Source: Enoplolaimus lenunculus
Lineage: Eukaryota > Nematoda > Enoplea > Enoplida > Thoracostomopsidae
Reading direction: 5' to 3'
NCBI GenBank assembly: GCA_030248215.1
Contig: JASANG010000539.1
Span: forward strand, 248,001-312,000
Length of the DNA: 64,000 nt
Shown: positions 10,762 to 23,600 of the stretch, in pieces
How the letters are laid out: every line of letters starts with the position of its first letter
Numbering within the stretch: position 1 is the first letter of the stretch
The notes under the pieces: generated by a model
What the model saw: the letters and a program-made list of their open reading frames with translations, nothing else
Told to the model about the DNA's origin: nothing
Databases searched by the model: none
Position numbers and translations under genes: made by a program

Positions 10762-12182
10762 TATATTTTAGACTAATTTCTTTGCTCGGGCTTAGGCTTA
10801 AGCTTTGTTCTAGGCTTGTGTCTATTATGCTGAACAGGCTTAACTTAGGAATATGTTTATCTTCAAGACCCGCTCTAGTTTTAATATATCGGAACATAAT
10901 GCCGATTTGGCTCTTCCACCCCTGGTGATTTTAATTAAATTTTAGTTTTTTTTCACACTTGAATATATAATATACATTTACATTTTCTTATCTTATATAC
11001 TGTTGAACCAAAAATGTATTTTCAACAGTTAAGAAATGTATATTTGTTCACGTAATACTGTATAAAAGCGACGTGCTGACATAATTGATGTATACCTGAT
11101 TTACGGTCTTTTAGGTTATCCTTCCAGCAGGTGTTTGCCCAAAAATGTTTGGAATTTGAAAAGTTTTACAAATTAGAGCTTTTCATGATCTTCCCTGATC
11201 ATTTTGCGCCCAAATTTCAATTTTTGAAAAATTCGATTTTTAAGGTCCCAAGGTACGATTTAGGACGGTACCAAATCCGTTTATTTGATGCCTGATTGCG
11301 GAACAATTAACGCCATTCAACTTAGCTCCGAACACTGCTTCCTATGGTATGAAATTTGTTAACTTAATAAAGAAATTTTTTGGCTTGTAAGAGAGAACCT
11401 GGAGACCGTAAAATTTCAAATTTTTCAAAAACTCCAATTTGGGCATGGAATATTGATCAGGGGAGGCCGTGGGAAACTAAATTACGCAAAATTATTCAAA
11501 ATCCAACCATTTTTGTGTAAACACTGTGCGGACAGGAAAAAAGTTTTTATAACTTTGCCGGTAATCATTGTGTTCAACTGGCGTGAGTACAAAATCATAT
11601 GCACAAGACGCTACTGCTGTTTGTATGACGGCCTTCAAACCCCTGGTTGTCTATAGTGCCTGCTGAAACATTCCAGATTTTTGTATTTTCAATTTCCATA
11701 GCTAACTTTTTCGTCAGTACCCAATAAATCGTGTATAGCTGCTACATACACATTTACTTTAATAACTGATCTGAAACTAAAAGCTGCTGCAAGGTCTTTC
11801 ATTTCGAAAAGTGTAAATTTTAGAGATTATAAAAATTACATGATTTACATAGCTAGTTGGTTGAAGTGAACAGCATGAAAGATGTTAGCGATAAGTTTCC
11901 AGTGTGTTGAAATATTCACTATTTGCCTGCTTGAATGAGGAATAATAAAGGTCCAGCCACTGACGAAGTAAATGTAGTATATGCTCGAGCTAACGCGCTA
12001 CTGAGCTGAATGGTGTTGAACTAATGTCTGATTTTGGATGATGTATTGCTTTAATTTAATTTTCAGAAACAACGCGTCATAAAAGTTTAAACTACGTTAG
12101 GGAAATCATGATTTAATTCAGTCCTTTACATCATGTCCAAATATATACGGAGTCACGGATTACCGCAATGCTTCTTCTAGTA
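10762..12182. other. No supported gene
   Basis: No gene is supported. Short open frames (for example 11453-11656) show no family likeness and no splice context. Confidence 0.4.
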
Positions 12183-13325
12183 CATTTTGCGTATCCCCAC
12201 TGTGCCACCTGTTCCCAGTCCCACTGTCCCAACAGTCCCCGCTGATCCAGCTGTCCCAGTTGACCTAACTGTCCCCGCTGTCCCAACTGTCCCCATTGTT
12301 GAAAAGAAGAAAATGAGAAGAAAATTTATTATGAAAAGCTAAACGTGTATATACGACACAAGATATAAATCAAGTACAAGTTTTCCAGCTGGTTAACCCG
12401 CGGGCAAAAATCTTGAGATTTCTGTGTGCCCGCTCACGCAAAGACATCTGGTGACTCATTTAATTTTTGTTCGAACATTAATAAGCTCTTTGAAGCAACG
12501 ATTTCATTCCATGCATTTGCAACTTGATTACAAAAGAAATTCGTAACAACCAATTTACAAGATAGACAAGGATACAGTTTATAATCTTTGGCCCTATTTC
12601 CTACAACTAGAGCAAACACAAAAAAGATCGAATTTCAAATCTACAGGATTATGAATTTTTTATACACAAGCAGAACGACTTTTCAGCCTCCGCAACTCAA
12701 GGAGATTCCACACCACATATCCGTAGTCTATCCTCTTAGGTAAGCTCCGAAAATTCACATATTTTTTAAGAATTTACTCTGAACTCTTTGTGTTGCAGGA
12801 ATATCCTTCAGCTTGCAACGGGAGGTGAGCAATAACGGAGCCAGGAATCAACATTTTTTGGAATCGGAGGTAAAACTAAACACTTCAGAATAACAATGGC
12901 CAAAAGTGTTGTGGCTTTTTGCACTGCATAGGAAGATGACTACTGCTGAGATACTGCGTCTAAATAATGGGCAGAGTAACAATATTATGCGCGTATGCAT
13001 GACACACAACTGCCGTCGTTTCAGGTAACAATATCACACACGATTTCAATGCAATCTCTGCAGGAATTTCCGTTGCCGACTGTTTTGCATTTTCAGTCGT
13101 CAAGTATGGAAAATGTGTACGTACGTGTTGTGAAAAGTAACTAATTTTTCGGTATAAAAGTGTCTTGTTTTCCGGTTCCAGTGTTTTTTTAATAATTCCA
13201 ATTGCACACTGACAGCAGTCCATGTTTTAAAAAGCTTACAATTAAAATTTCAGTTGGGTCAGCGAGACAGTTAGGACGTTTGGACAGCGGGAGAGTTGGG
13301 ACTGGGGGTCAAGACAGTAGGATGG
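12183..13325. repeat. Inverted pair of CTGTCCC-rich arrays flanking a LINE scrap
   Basis: At 12183-12300 a degenerate array of CTGTCCC(A/C)A units reads on the plus strand. At about 13254-13320 a similar array appears as its reverse complement (GGACAGCGGGAGAGTTGGGAC type). The pair could be the subterminal repeats of one ~1.1-kb element, which would contain the LINE remnant at 12395-12625. No clean termini or target duplication were found. Confidence 0.4.
12395..12625 (-). mobile_element. Fragment of a CR1/Jockey-like LINE 3' end
   Basis: The minus-strand translation contains FFCNQVANAWNEIV followed by a FEQKLNE segment. This is the pattern of the last residues of many LINE ORF2 proteins (aromatic, R/QVVN-x-WN, then F-x-x-x-L). 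Only this extreme C-terminal piece is present, so it is a dead fragment. Confidence 0.6.
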
Positions 13326-13493
13326 ATGCTGTCGCCCGAAGTGCTTTTAACCTGAGAACCGCTTAGTGCAAAGGCTTGCGGGGCGGTAGACCCTAGTCTG
13401 CACAGCGTCTCTTGAAAATAAGGGACAGGTGAGCTGCACTCCCCTGAATGAAGAGTAAAAAGTGCCGCTACTACGCCGTATACTCAGAATACA

Positions 13494-13560
13494 TACGTAT
13501 ATTATATATACATATATATGCGTATGTATGTATGTATGTATTTGCATATACCTGTATAAT
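13494..13560. repeat. ATGT/AT microsatellite
   Basis: Alternating AT and (GTAT)n simple sequence, including five GTAT units near 13522-13541. Confidence 0.85.
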
Positions 13561-13761
13561 ATATATTTTGTTGCGCATTTGTGAACAAGAGTGCGTATGT
13601 GTGCACTCCCGGTTTATTGCTGTCTCCGGGCAGTGGGACAGCCTTTGTCGCAACATGGGCCCATTCAAGTATGAAATGTTTCCGTATTTATTTTTTCACC
13701 ATAGGCGGTTTAATTTTTTGCCAATACAATTGATGCATAGGAGTTATAGACACTAGTCACT

Positions 13762-13826
13762 GGCGGACTCTAGTAATTCGGGATGTACACGGACTCGTCC
13801 CCCCCTTAATATTCGGATCACTACAG
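13762..13826. mobile_element. 3' end fragment of the CTGTAGTGACCC MITE family
   Basis: It contains the family's GGACTC phrases and ends ATTCGGATCACTACAG followed by TA, as in the complete copies. The left half is absent. Confidence 0.55.
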
Positions 13827-14666
13827 TAACATTGAGAAAGGTTGATTCTATGAGTATTGATTGTAATGACCAACAAAACCGTATTGCGAAGAGAGTGTTT
13901 TGCTTTTGCGCGATTTTGTTTTGACTATTAGTTGCTATTCTTACGCACTCTCCAAAAACAAACCGAACTGACACAGTTAAATATAAATAAAATTGCTTTA
14001 TTTAGTTAAATTGCATTTAACATTTGAGTCGTTTCGCTGGTGAAATTTGTTTTACTATATATTGCGCGCGTCAGCCATTGAACAATACTGTCAGTTTTAC
14101 CTTTAACAAAATTTCGAAACTGATTGACACGACATGCGCTAAACTCGGAGAAAACATTATAATGTAGAAAGAACTGTGATAATACGTGTTAAATTCTTTC
14201 AAAATATCTTTGGACGTGTGTAAAACTTACAGATTATGTGCTTGTTCATCAAAACGATGGCATGCATACGTAGTCGCTTTTGCTTTCGCAGCGCTCATTA
14301 ATTAGAATAGTTTTCGTAAAATGCCGCTGATATGTTTCTGGAATTGGGATTTTAAAAATTTGAGCCCGCCAAAAATATATATCGAAAAAGTATAGCGGAG
14401 GCATTATTTTAACTAAACCAGAATTCTAAACTCTAGTTTTCAACTTTTTTTTCTGGTTCGAGCATGTGCACAAGGTTCTCTGAACATATCCTGACAGCCT
14501 GTTTCTAGGCATTTTTTCTAGTATAGAGTTTTGTTTTGTTATATATGGTGTTTTACAGCTAGACTACATCATTAGCTAGTTCTACTGTATGTATTAACCC
14601 ATGGACGAAAAGTGACAATTCGGCAAATCGTATGCGTGGTGGCACTATTTAGATCGTGAGAATAAT
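13827..14666. other. Upstream region of HEATR6, no exon identified
   Basis: No open frame here resembles the HEATR6 N-terminus. An acceptor-like ttag at 14649-14652 precedes the first recognised coding segment, so an upstream exon or an untranslated leader may lie here. Confidence 0.35.
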
Positions 14667-17600
14667 ATGGAAAATATAGCGCCGCCAGACCTTGATACAC
14701 TGCTTCAGTTGAATGCTGTAGCTGTGGATGAAAATGTTTCCTTGGTATCGCGCATTGCAAAGAATGTTGAAAAAGATCTGGTTCGTCATATACCTAACTT
14801 ATTGCTAATGTAAACTAAATGGATATGCAGAATTTAAAACTTCTAGGCCACGCACTGAAGATTTTCGCTTGACTTAGTACATATTCCGCAACGTGCAGCG
14901 CGTACAGAGAGGGGCCATCGTGAAATTAGTCTCGAAGCCGACTAGGAAAGCGTAGCCAACCTCATATATCGATCCCACTAATAAATTTAGGTGGGTCACT
15001 GCTAAGAGTTCTAATCAGGGATGGGCGGCCTCGGTCTCGGCAAGTCTCGGGATTTTCTCGGTTTTTTCAGTCTCGGTGGTTTGCAAACCGAGACCATAGA
15101 TGTGAAAAGCGATAAGCAATCGCAAAAATTTTCACTAGATCGCAGCTTTGGCCCTGAAGTACTTACGCATTCGCCGTATGAAGTGGCAATTCAAAGCAGA
15201 TAAAAATATTCAAAACTTTTGTTTAAAAAAATCTTATTTTTAATCTAAGTAGGTAACGGTAAAAATTGACTGGGAAAAGTGTCGGTCTCGGTAGTTTGGG
15301 TCTCGGTCTCGGTCTCGCTTTTTTCACCGAGACCGCCCATCCCTGGTTCTAAGTTCACGTTTAGGTGGAAACCCAAGGCGCGGACCTGGCAGGATGCGCC
15401 CCATGATAGAGATTACGTTGAATACGTATGTTTTCTTGTTTACCGCATCATTGAAAACCCTAAAAACCAGGATGTCAAATACCCTAAAACTTGTGTGAAA
15501 TGCTTAAACAGTCCCAAAACCATAATGAAATTGTAAAAACCAGGGTTCTAAAGGCAGGGATGCGCGGTCGCGACTCGGTAAGTTTGGATTTTCGGTGGTT
15601 AGATAAAAAAATCGAGACCAAAGAAATTGCACAGAACGAGCACAGTGAAATTAGCTTTTACAGAGTTAATCATAAAGTAATGTTTTTATTAATATTGGCC
15701 GTGACGGTCGCATATAAACGCGTAAGTTCATTTTTGCATCTGTGCAATATCTGTTATAATTAAAGTTAGTGACAGTTTTGTGAAAGTTTTCAATCGTTGC
15801 GTTTGTGTCACATTCCTAAGCGATAAAGAAAAAATAAAGTTTGGCGGCAATTTATTAGTTTAATTATATGAGGCTTAAGCGGCAATTTTGAACAAATAGA
15901 AAATTTTAAAAACTTTTGTTCGAAAAATGTTATGTTTTCGGTAACGGTTAAAAATTGACCGAGACCGAGACCCGGTATCGGTCTCGCTTTTTTGACTGAG
16001 ACCGGGATATCTTGGTAGATATGGTTTTAGGGAGCTAGACAACTGTACGAGTTCATTCAATTCCAGTTTTAGCAGCGGTTCAAATATCCCATTTATAATT
16101 TGAATCCTGATTAATTCGCTTTGATACACGAAAGTTTGGTTAAAGTTTAATGCAAGAACTCTTAACAACTTGAAGTACAACGTACAACAAAACACAATTC
16201 AACTTACGAATGCACTCAAACAATCAACTGAATTCTAAATCTACGAAAGTGAAGTTGAATTAACTCAGAAAAGTAACTATCAGAAATTATCTCTCTAGAA
16301 AATATAACATGAAATTGATCGCTGTGTTTGGTAACTTTTTCAAAACAACACTGAATGAGCATGTACAAAAACAATAATGCATTAAAATTAACTGGTTTTT
16401 TAGTACATCAACTTGTTTTCTTCGTGTTTAATCCAGATGTCATAATATATAATTAGATTTCAATTTTCTCTTTACTCTCTTAGATTGTCTGGATTTTCAT
16501 CTGGAAGAGGAAAACCAGTTTTATAACACGAAAGTTTGTCCCGAATTCCATAAATGAGAAATGTTTTTAAGTACACGGGTGTATGATACCCGGGTTTGTC
16601 ATTAACCGGGAAGAGACAGCAAAAGCAGGAACCACTTACAGGAACTATATATTTCACAGGAATCAGAAACAGGATCTCGCTTTTTCGCCGTAGCTGCAAA
16701 AGAGATTCGAACAAATTGCAAAGATGTATAATCACCTGTCTAGCTTTTTGATCGGTTTTTTGATCAGTTAGTTTTCCAACTTCTAAGTACTACAGTATAC
16801 GTCAGATGGTTTAAAATATGAACAATTTACAGACTTAAAAATGAACAATTTGCAGACTTTGGGTTAGTTGCGAAAATGAGCTGCTTCACAGTATATTTTT
16901 GGAAATTAATATGTTTTAAGCGTCACTGATACTTTAAAAATCCCTGTTCCTGCAACGCGTAAACAAAAACGAAGTTTACACTGAAACAAAAATATATCCA
17001 CAGTTAGCTGTTGAGGCATTAACTCGACCAGTACATAACTTTATAACAATGCGTTTTAGATAGCGATTCAGTCACAACAAGATCTGTTTTTGTTGTCGAA
17101 ACATTTGATTAAATTAGCTGAGTCCACAACCATCACGCACGTTTTGGAACAGATCCTAAGATGTCTTGGTTCTTTGTTGTACAAGACCAAATTTCTGAAC
17201 GAAGAGGTAACTGATATTGCTTTATTTCTTTGGTGTTTCGGTTAATTAAGAGTTGGATATTACGTGACTATGTCTTGTATACTATCTGTTACATACCGAC
17301 TGTTTTCTTTGACCTGTATATATACAATGTGTAAAACCATGCTCGCAGAGGCAGGTATAAAAATTGTTATTCTTGTTTTAGAAAATATTCTTTTCAGCTG
17401 GTTTAAACTTTTAGATGGTTTTTTTGTATGGAACATTTTTAGCGCAGTTTGTGTGTCGTAGTATTTGTGAGATGTTGTGTTTACACAAAAAAGAAAAAGA
17501 TAGCGGCTAGAAATTCTTTGTTAAATCGGAAGCTAGTCTTAAGTGTTATGGCTTAAAACTTTTCCCCGTACTATAAAACGCAATTTATGGGTTTGAAAAT

Positions 17601-20600
17601 TATATACTAAGCTGTTATTGAAATGAAACAAATATTCGTTTAGCATTATTTTTGTAGAATCTAGAAATTTTTTCAAAATGTCTTCCGTTGATATTTCTGA
17701 TTTCGTAATTTATATAGAGTAAAGTTTCACACTTGATTATCTTGTTTATTATGTTGATGTTGTTGCTTATACATGCATAATGTACATGTACATTTTTACG
17801 TTAGATACTTAACGTTCTTGTTGGTAACGATTATGAAGCTCTGTCAGTTTATTTAAAAAATCCGAAGCGTTCTATTGTACGATCCGCGGCACACTGTATT
17901 CGAAATCTTTGTTTGAGGTGCGTTACTTAGTATTTGATGACAGCCTTCTATAGATTAATTTTTCGCATGTAGTTAACATCATTGTGGTTGCTGGTATTGG
18001 AACCGTCAGTGTTTATTAAATATTCAAAGTTTTTTAAATTTTGTCACTGTTTAAATAAAGCTGTGTTATTTTCGGCGATAAAGAGCTTTTTTAATTCAAG
18101 TTCGTTCGACATTGGCAGTAGACGGCAGGGTTCCAACAGGAACTAAATTTTGCCATAACACGAACATTAACAGGAATTGAATCTCTTTGCAGGAACCGGA
18201 ACAGGAACAGGAACCGGAATTTGAAATTAATTTTTGTCACCGAATTACTGTTGGACTTTGTACAAAACATGCCAAAAAATTGCTTAGTGAATTTTCAGCT
18301 ATGTTATTATTAAGTTTTGCGAAAACCAATCAGAGACAGCTTATTAACTAAATTGAACTTATTGCAGAAACACTAATTTTGAAATAACGAATTTTCAAAG
18401 ACAAAGTCTCTATTATGTCAACGATTGTCTAATAATTTGCCGCAAAACCGTAAAAATTCCGGTTCCTACATCTTTGAATGCAGGAACAGGAACAGGGACA
18501 GGAATTGAATTTTTGTAGGAATTCCGGCCGGAACAGGAGTTCCGGTTGAACCCTGGTAGATAAAAATGTTAAGCCTGAACTGTCCACTTTTCATGGTTTC
18601 AGCGTCACGCGAAAAACTAGTGAAGATAGGAAATCTAGCACCATTTCAACAGGAAAAATTTATTTCAGATTAATCAAAAAGTTGAAAATCGTTTTTTTCT
18701 GCTAACATTTGTTATCAGTTGCACAGCACTTGTACCTAACGTTCGTTTTTCGCGCGAGAACTATGTTTTCTCACTACGCAGTTATTGGGTTCCTTTTTGT
18801 TGGAGCGCACGTTTGTGAAAAATCAAGTAGAATCATGTACGTGCACGCTTATATGGACATTTCACTACAGTTTTCACGCCATTATAGGTGACGAAAAACG
18901 CAGAATTTAGCAGGGAAAATCATTTTGTGCGGTAGGGAAAACAGGGAAATTCACATTAGCAAGTTTACGGGAACCCTGCTTTTTGGGCTGTGTTGTATCA
19001 AGTTTGTGATTAAATTTTGGGGGATTAAACTATGTATTTGATAGATATTGTTTTTAGCGCAGAATATTCTGCTGTATGCGGAGACGGATATCAAAAGTGC
19101 TTCAAACTGTTGTTAGATGCACTTCAACACAACTACTTGGAAAACTCAAAGGGAAACAAAAGCGTTGAGCTGGATATTGCTAAGGTCTTTAGCTTATCAG
19201 TTTGGATTGCAAACATAATTTTCGTAGTGTTTAGTTGGTTCAATATTCAGTTGCTTGGCCGTAAGCTCAATACTTATTTAGTGTACTGGTTGAAGACGGC
19301 ACGAACTCAGTCCTAATACCAAAATTATTTTAAACCTATGTTGCTGTTTTCTTGGAGCAAAAAGTATGCGCTGCTACTCTACTAGATTATGTTTTGGTGT
19401 ATTTTTGTGAGATTTAATATGTATTCTCAATTTGGATTCTACAAATGTTACAATTCTCAATCTGAATTCTACAAATTTTACTTGGGTTTCAAAAATCCCG
19501 AATGGTTCGTAGAAAGTCGTCAATTTTACTTTCCAGACAGCACTCCGCTAGAAAGTCGAAACATTCGTTGACTTGGACACACACTGTAGAAACGCATAAC
19601 AGCATAGGCTTGGCTTAAGAATGTTAAACATAATGTTATACAAATTTAAATTTTTTTAATTTAGACTTATCTTGCCGCATTAACTGGTCTGTTGCGATTG
19701 TTACAATGCGGTGTGGGCAGAAATCAAAACGACAAAAATTTGGGAACTGTGCTTGGAGCAATCAAAGTATGAAAAGCTTTAATGACGCATTTAGTTTTAC
19801 TGTTGGTACGTCGTCCAAGTAATTGTTTACCGAACTGACGTTAAACGTCAATTATTGTTGTTGAGAGGTATGAAACGGAAAAGAGTGACACCGACTACTG
19901 ATTGCGTTCTTATAGAATAAACTATCCGGATACTGGTACATTCTACCGTATAATTGAATAATTCAGGACAATTTTTTATTCGGATAAGTTTGAAAAAAAA
20001 TTTGTAAAATTCATGTGTAATTTAGTGTCGAAATACAGCCATAATCTATCATCAGTTATTGTGCGTCTCCTTTTTCCAATACCTAAAAAGCCCACGCTGA
20101 AAGGTGCTTCAATGTTTACAAGCCAGGTTGGAAAGTCGAGTCCTATTGATGCAACTTTACTATGTGCATTCTGACATATTTAACGCTTAATTCTTTGAAG
20201 TACCCGGTAGAAGTTCCGAACCACGAGTGTTAAAAGGTTTCTGAAAGTGGTTCCAATCGCAAACAACTGTTGTCCAACCTTGCTTTAGGTCAGCTTTTTC
20301 AAAACCGAATACGAGTCCCATTCTGATCTTGAATTTTTGATGCCACCTTGTAAAAAATTAATGTGCAGATATACGGTGTCCATCCCTAACAGTGACTTTG
20401 ATAGTTTTTTGTTCGGTGAAACAGTGAAGTTGACTGTTTTTACGCGTTAAACATTGTGATATTGCTTGTATGCTTGTTCTCGGCGCCATTTTAATGAAAT
20501 CAAATTATTGCAGTGCAGTTGGTAACGCAGCGATAAACCTGTAGTTGCTGTTGTTATGATTTTCCCTCGTTGTCATTAACGCCACTGCCGATTGTCTTGG

Positions 20601-23600
20601 ACACCAACACACCATGCTGCAACATTCTCATTACTTAATCCGGGTGTTTCCGTAAATCGTCTAAGCTAGCCAGGGTTCCGGCTGTTTTACTGCACTTAGC
20701 TGCATAAATTTGTGGTGTTAAATAGGTTTACATGTCGTACAAATTGCCTGGCGTTGTTCACAGCGTGCCTCACGTACTTAGCTCTGGAGCATCAAGACTG
20801 CATGGAGCTGTTTCCGGCAATGTTCGTTACGATAACGCGGTCGGATTTAGCACAGGGGTCAAGGTATCCTGTTTTTATAAACGTGTTTTTTGTGTTTCTA
20901 AGTAATCAAGGTCCGGTTTATATTGAAATTTTAAACAAAGAGCTAATCGTAATACGGTCGATATTTACAAAATTGAGGACTTGGGACGTATAGTTACTCC
21001 TGGCATAATCGGTAACGGTACCGTTTATTTTTCATCGCACGGATGTTTTAGTCTGTTTCCACAAGGCGGCGTAAAGCGAAACCAAACAAAGCGAAGCGTA
21101 ATGCGTTGAAGCAAGCCGAAGCGAAAAAGGCAGCTCGAAATCATGAAGATCAGTCTTTGAGCGACAAAAATGTAACTCAAAGTAGCAAGTCAAATTCTCA
21201 GGGTGAAACCGATGGCAGCAGTGAGCAGGAGTTTGTGTCAGCGGATTCAGGTGTGAACGACGGATCTAGTGGCAGCGGTGCTTACGCTAAGGCGGAAGAC
21301 ATCGTTGGAGGTAGTTCGAAAGATCAGACATGTATTAGTGATAAACAATGTTCGGCTGACAGTGACGATGGACATAGCAGTGCAGCAAGTTGCGTTGCTG
21401 CCGGTGAGTATCTGCAGTGGTTTTCTTTGGTTGATATGTTTGTAACTAGTCATCGTGATTTGTTGATTGATCGATATAGAATAAAAGCGCATATAACCAA
21501 TCGGCAGTGCGTGAAACGAAATTGAATTATACTGGAGTCGGATCTAAAAATTGTCAGAGCGTATTTTTACATGCCGAGTCTTATACGTATGTTTTTAGCA
21601 TTCAACAGATCAATAATACATATATCAGTTTTTGCGTGCGTTTTATTCATTCTATTATAATTTCCATTTCTATACATAAATTCGCACTGAGAACGGATAT
21701 AAGTAACGGTTGTTATGAAACAACAGAACTGAATACAAATTTAGTACATAATTGAAAATAGTACAGGTTAGAAGCGAAAATAAATTACGATTCCGAGACC
21801 CTGCTTTAGCGGGTTTTGCTTGCATTTGTTTCATCGATGACCATGAACAATTATTCTTGACACTACAAAATACTTTAATTTGTGTTTAATTTGAGTCTAT
21901 ATAGCGTACTGTTTTGCGTTAGTTGTAGCTAGTTTATGAAATTTGGGACAAAGTTAAATAGATGTTATTGAAATATTACAGCTAGATTGATGCCTTCGTG
22001 GAAACGCAGTGGTGGCGATAAATATTATGAAAGTTTTCACAAACGAGCCAGTACAACATCAACAAGCGAAGAAGACGAATGTAGCGATTTATCTCTGTCA
22101 GAAACGGAATTCAATGAAAAACTGAAATTGAGCGATACCGCATTTACACTTCAAGGAACTACGCGCCGGAAAAATTGTACGCTGGCCGCAGGGATCTTTT
22201 CGTCTGCGATTCGACGCAATGCGTATGAATTATTTGACGCTGTTATAAAGGTTAGTTCAGAATGTTTTTTTATCGTTTTTGTTGCAAATCTTTGAACACT
22301 GACAGTTGAAATCTAACTGTCAACGTTATTTATTTTGTGTATTTACGATCTACATTTGAAGTTAGTATTTTTAATACTTGCAGTAACCTGTAGTTTTCAG
22401 AACGCTGAAAAATTTCATAGTTTATATCAATCAGTATACCGTGGTTGTATATGCTTGTAATGCGAAGAGTGTAATGTATCTCGCCATTACACTGTTGACG
22501 TCAAGTTTTCAAACAGCTCTTATGTAATGGTGTTCAAGAATAAGATTAATTCTATTTAACGAGAACAGTTCACTGCTTTAGGTATACGATCATCGTGAAA
22601 TATTTGGATATTGGTTTCACTTTCTGCCTGATGTTAATGGTCCGCTCACTACACCGTCGTTATCTTCTGCGCCTCATCTGTTATCGCTGCTTATGAAAGA
22701 ATCTTCATTTCGTGTCAGGATTCTTACTACGCGATCTATCAGCAGCTTGGTTGCGATGTCTAAACCGTATTTGATGCTTGCCGAACAAAGGTAACCAAAC
22801 TTTTAACGAACGGTTGTTTAAAATTTGAATGTAAAATGTTTGTTACGTAATCATGAAATAATCGTGCATTACAATGTACTGTGATGCTATTGAGTTCAAG
22901 TTTAATGTTTTATACTAAATAACTATTTGATGACAGGTATAATAAATTTTTCCACTATTAATATCAACCTTATCTTCGAACCTAGAGCATGTATTCTTGT
23001 GAAACAACCTGACTGTTTATGGCGCTTAGATGCTCCTAAAAATGACTTAATTTTTATCAGTAATAATAATATATAAATTTATAGAAATTAAAGCGTGTCT
23101 GCATAAAAGTATTTATTTTTGCGTTGCCTTCTTCAGTAAAAAGGTCACTTCGTACACGCCAGTATCTGTGATGCTAGCAAACTCCATTACTGAACTTCAC
23201 CGGGTTTTACTTCTTGCACTTTGTGCTGAGAAAAACACGCTGGTTCTGATACAGGTAATCTTCGCTTAGCTGCTTGGCATTGTTTTATTTTTAACCGTTT
23301 AAAATACTGTGCTTTTTAAATAGAAATACGAAAAATGTCGACTAACTGTCATGTCAGTTTTGGTCTACGAAATGCATTGTTTTCGTTGTACTTGTTAAAT
23401 TGTGTATGTGTTTAATTGCATACTTTTTATATATAGCTGGTGTTACGTTTATTAGACTATATTCCAGACGGTTTCTTACCGATACCCACTGTGCAACCAG
23501 AATTCCGGTTCCAGTTCCGGCATTTTTTCACCTTCCGGTTCTGGTTCCGGTCAGTTTTTACAGTAAATACCTATCTTTAACTAGGGTTATTTCACAAAAA

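Noticed and set aside
13448-13756. Open frame across the ATGT microsatellite
   Set aside because: Its middle is simple sequence and its ends lack coding features.
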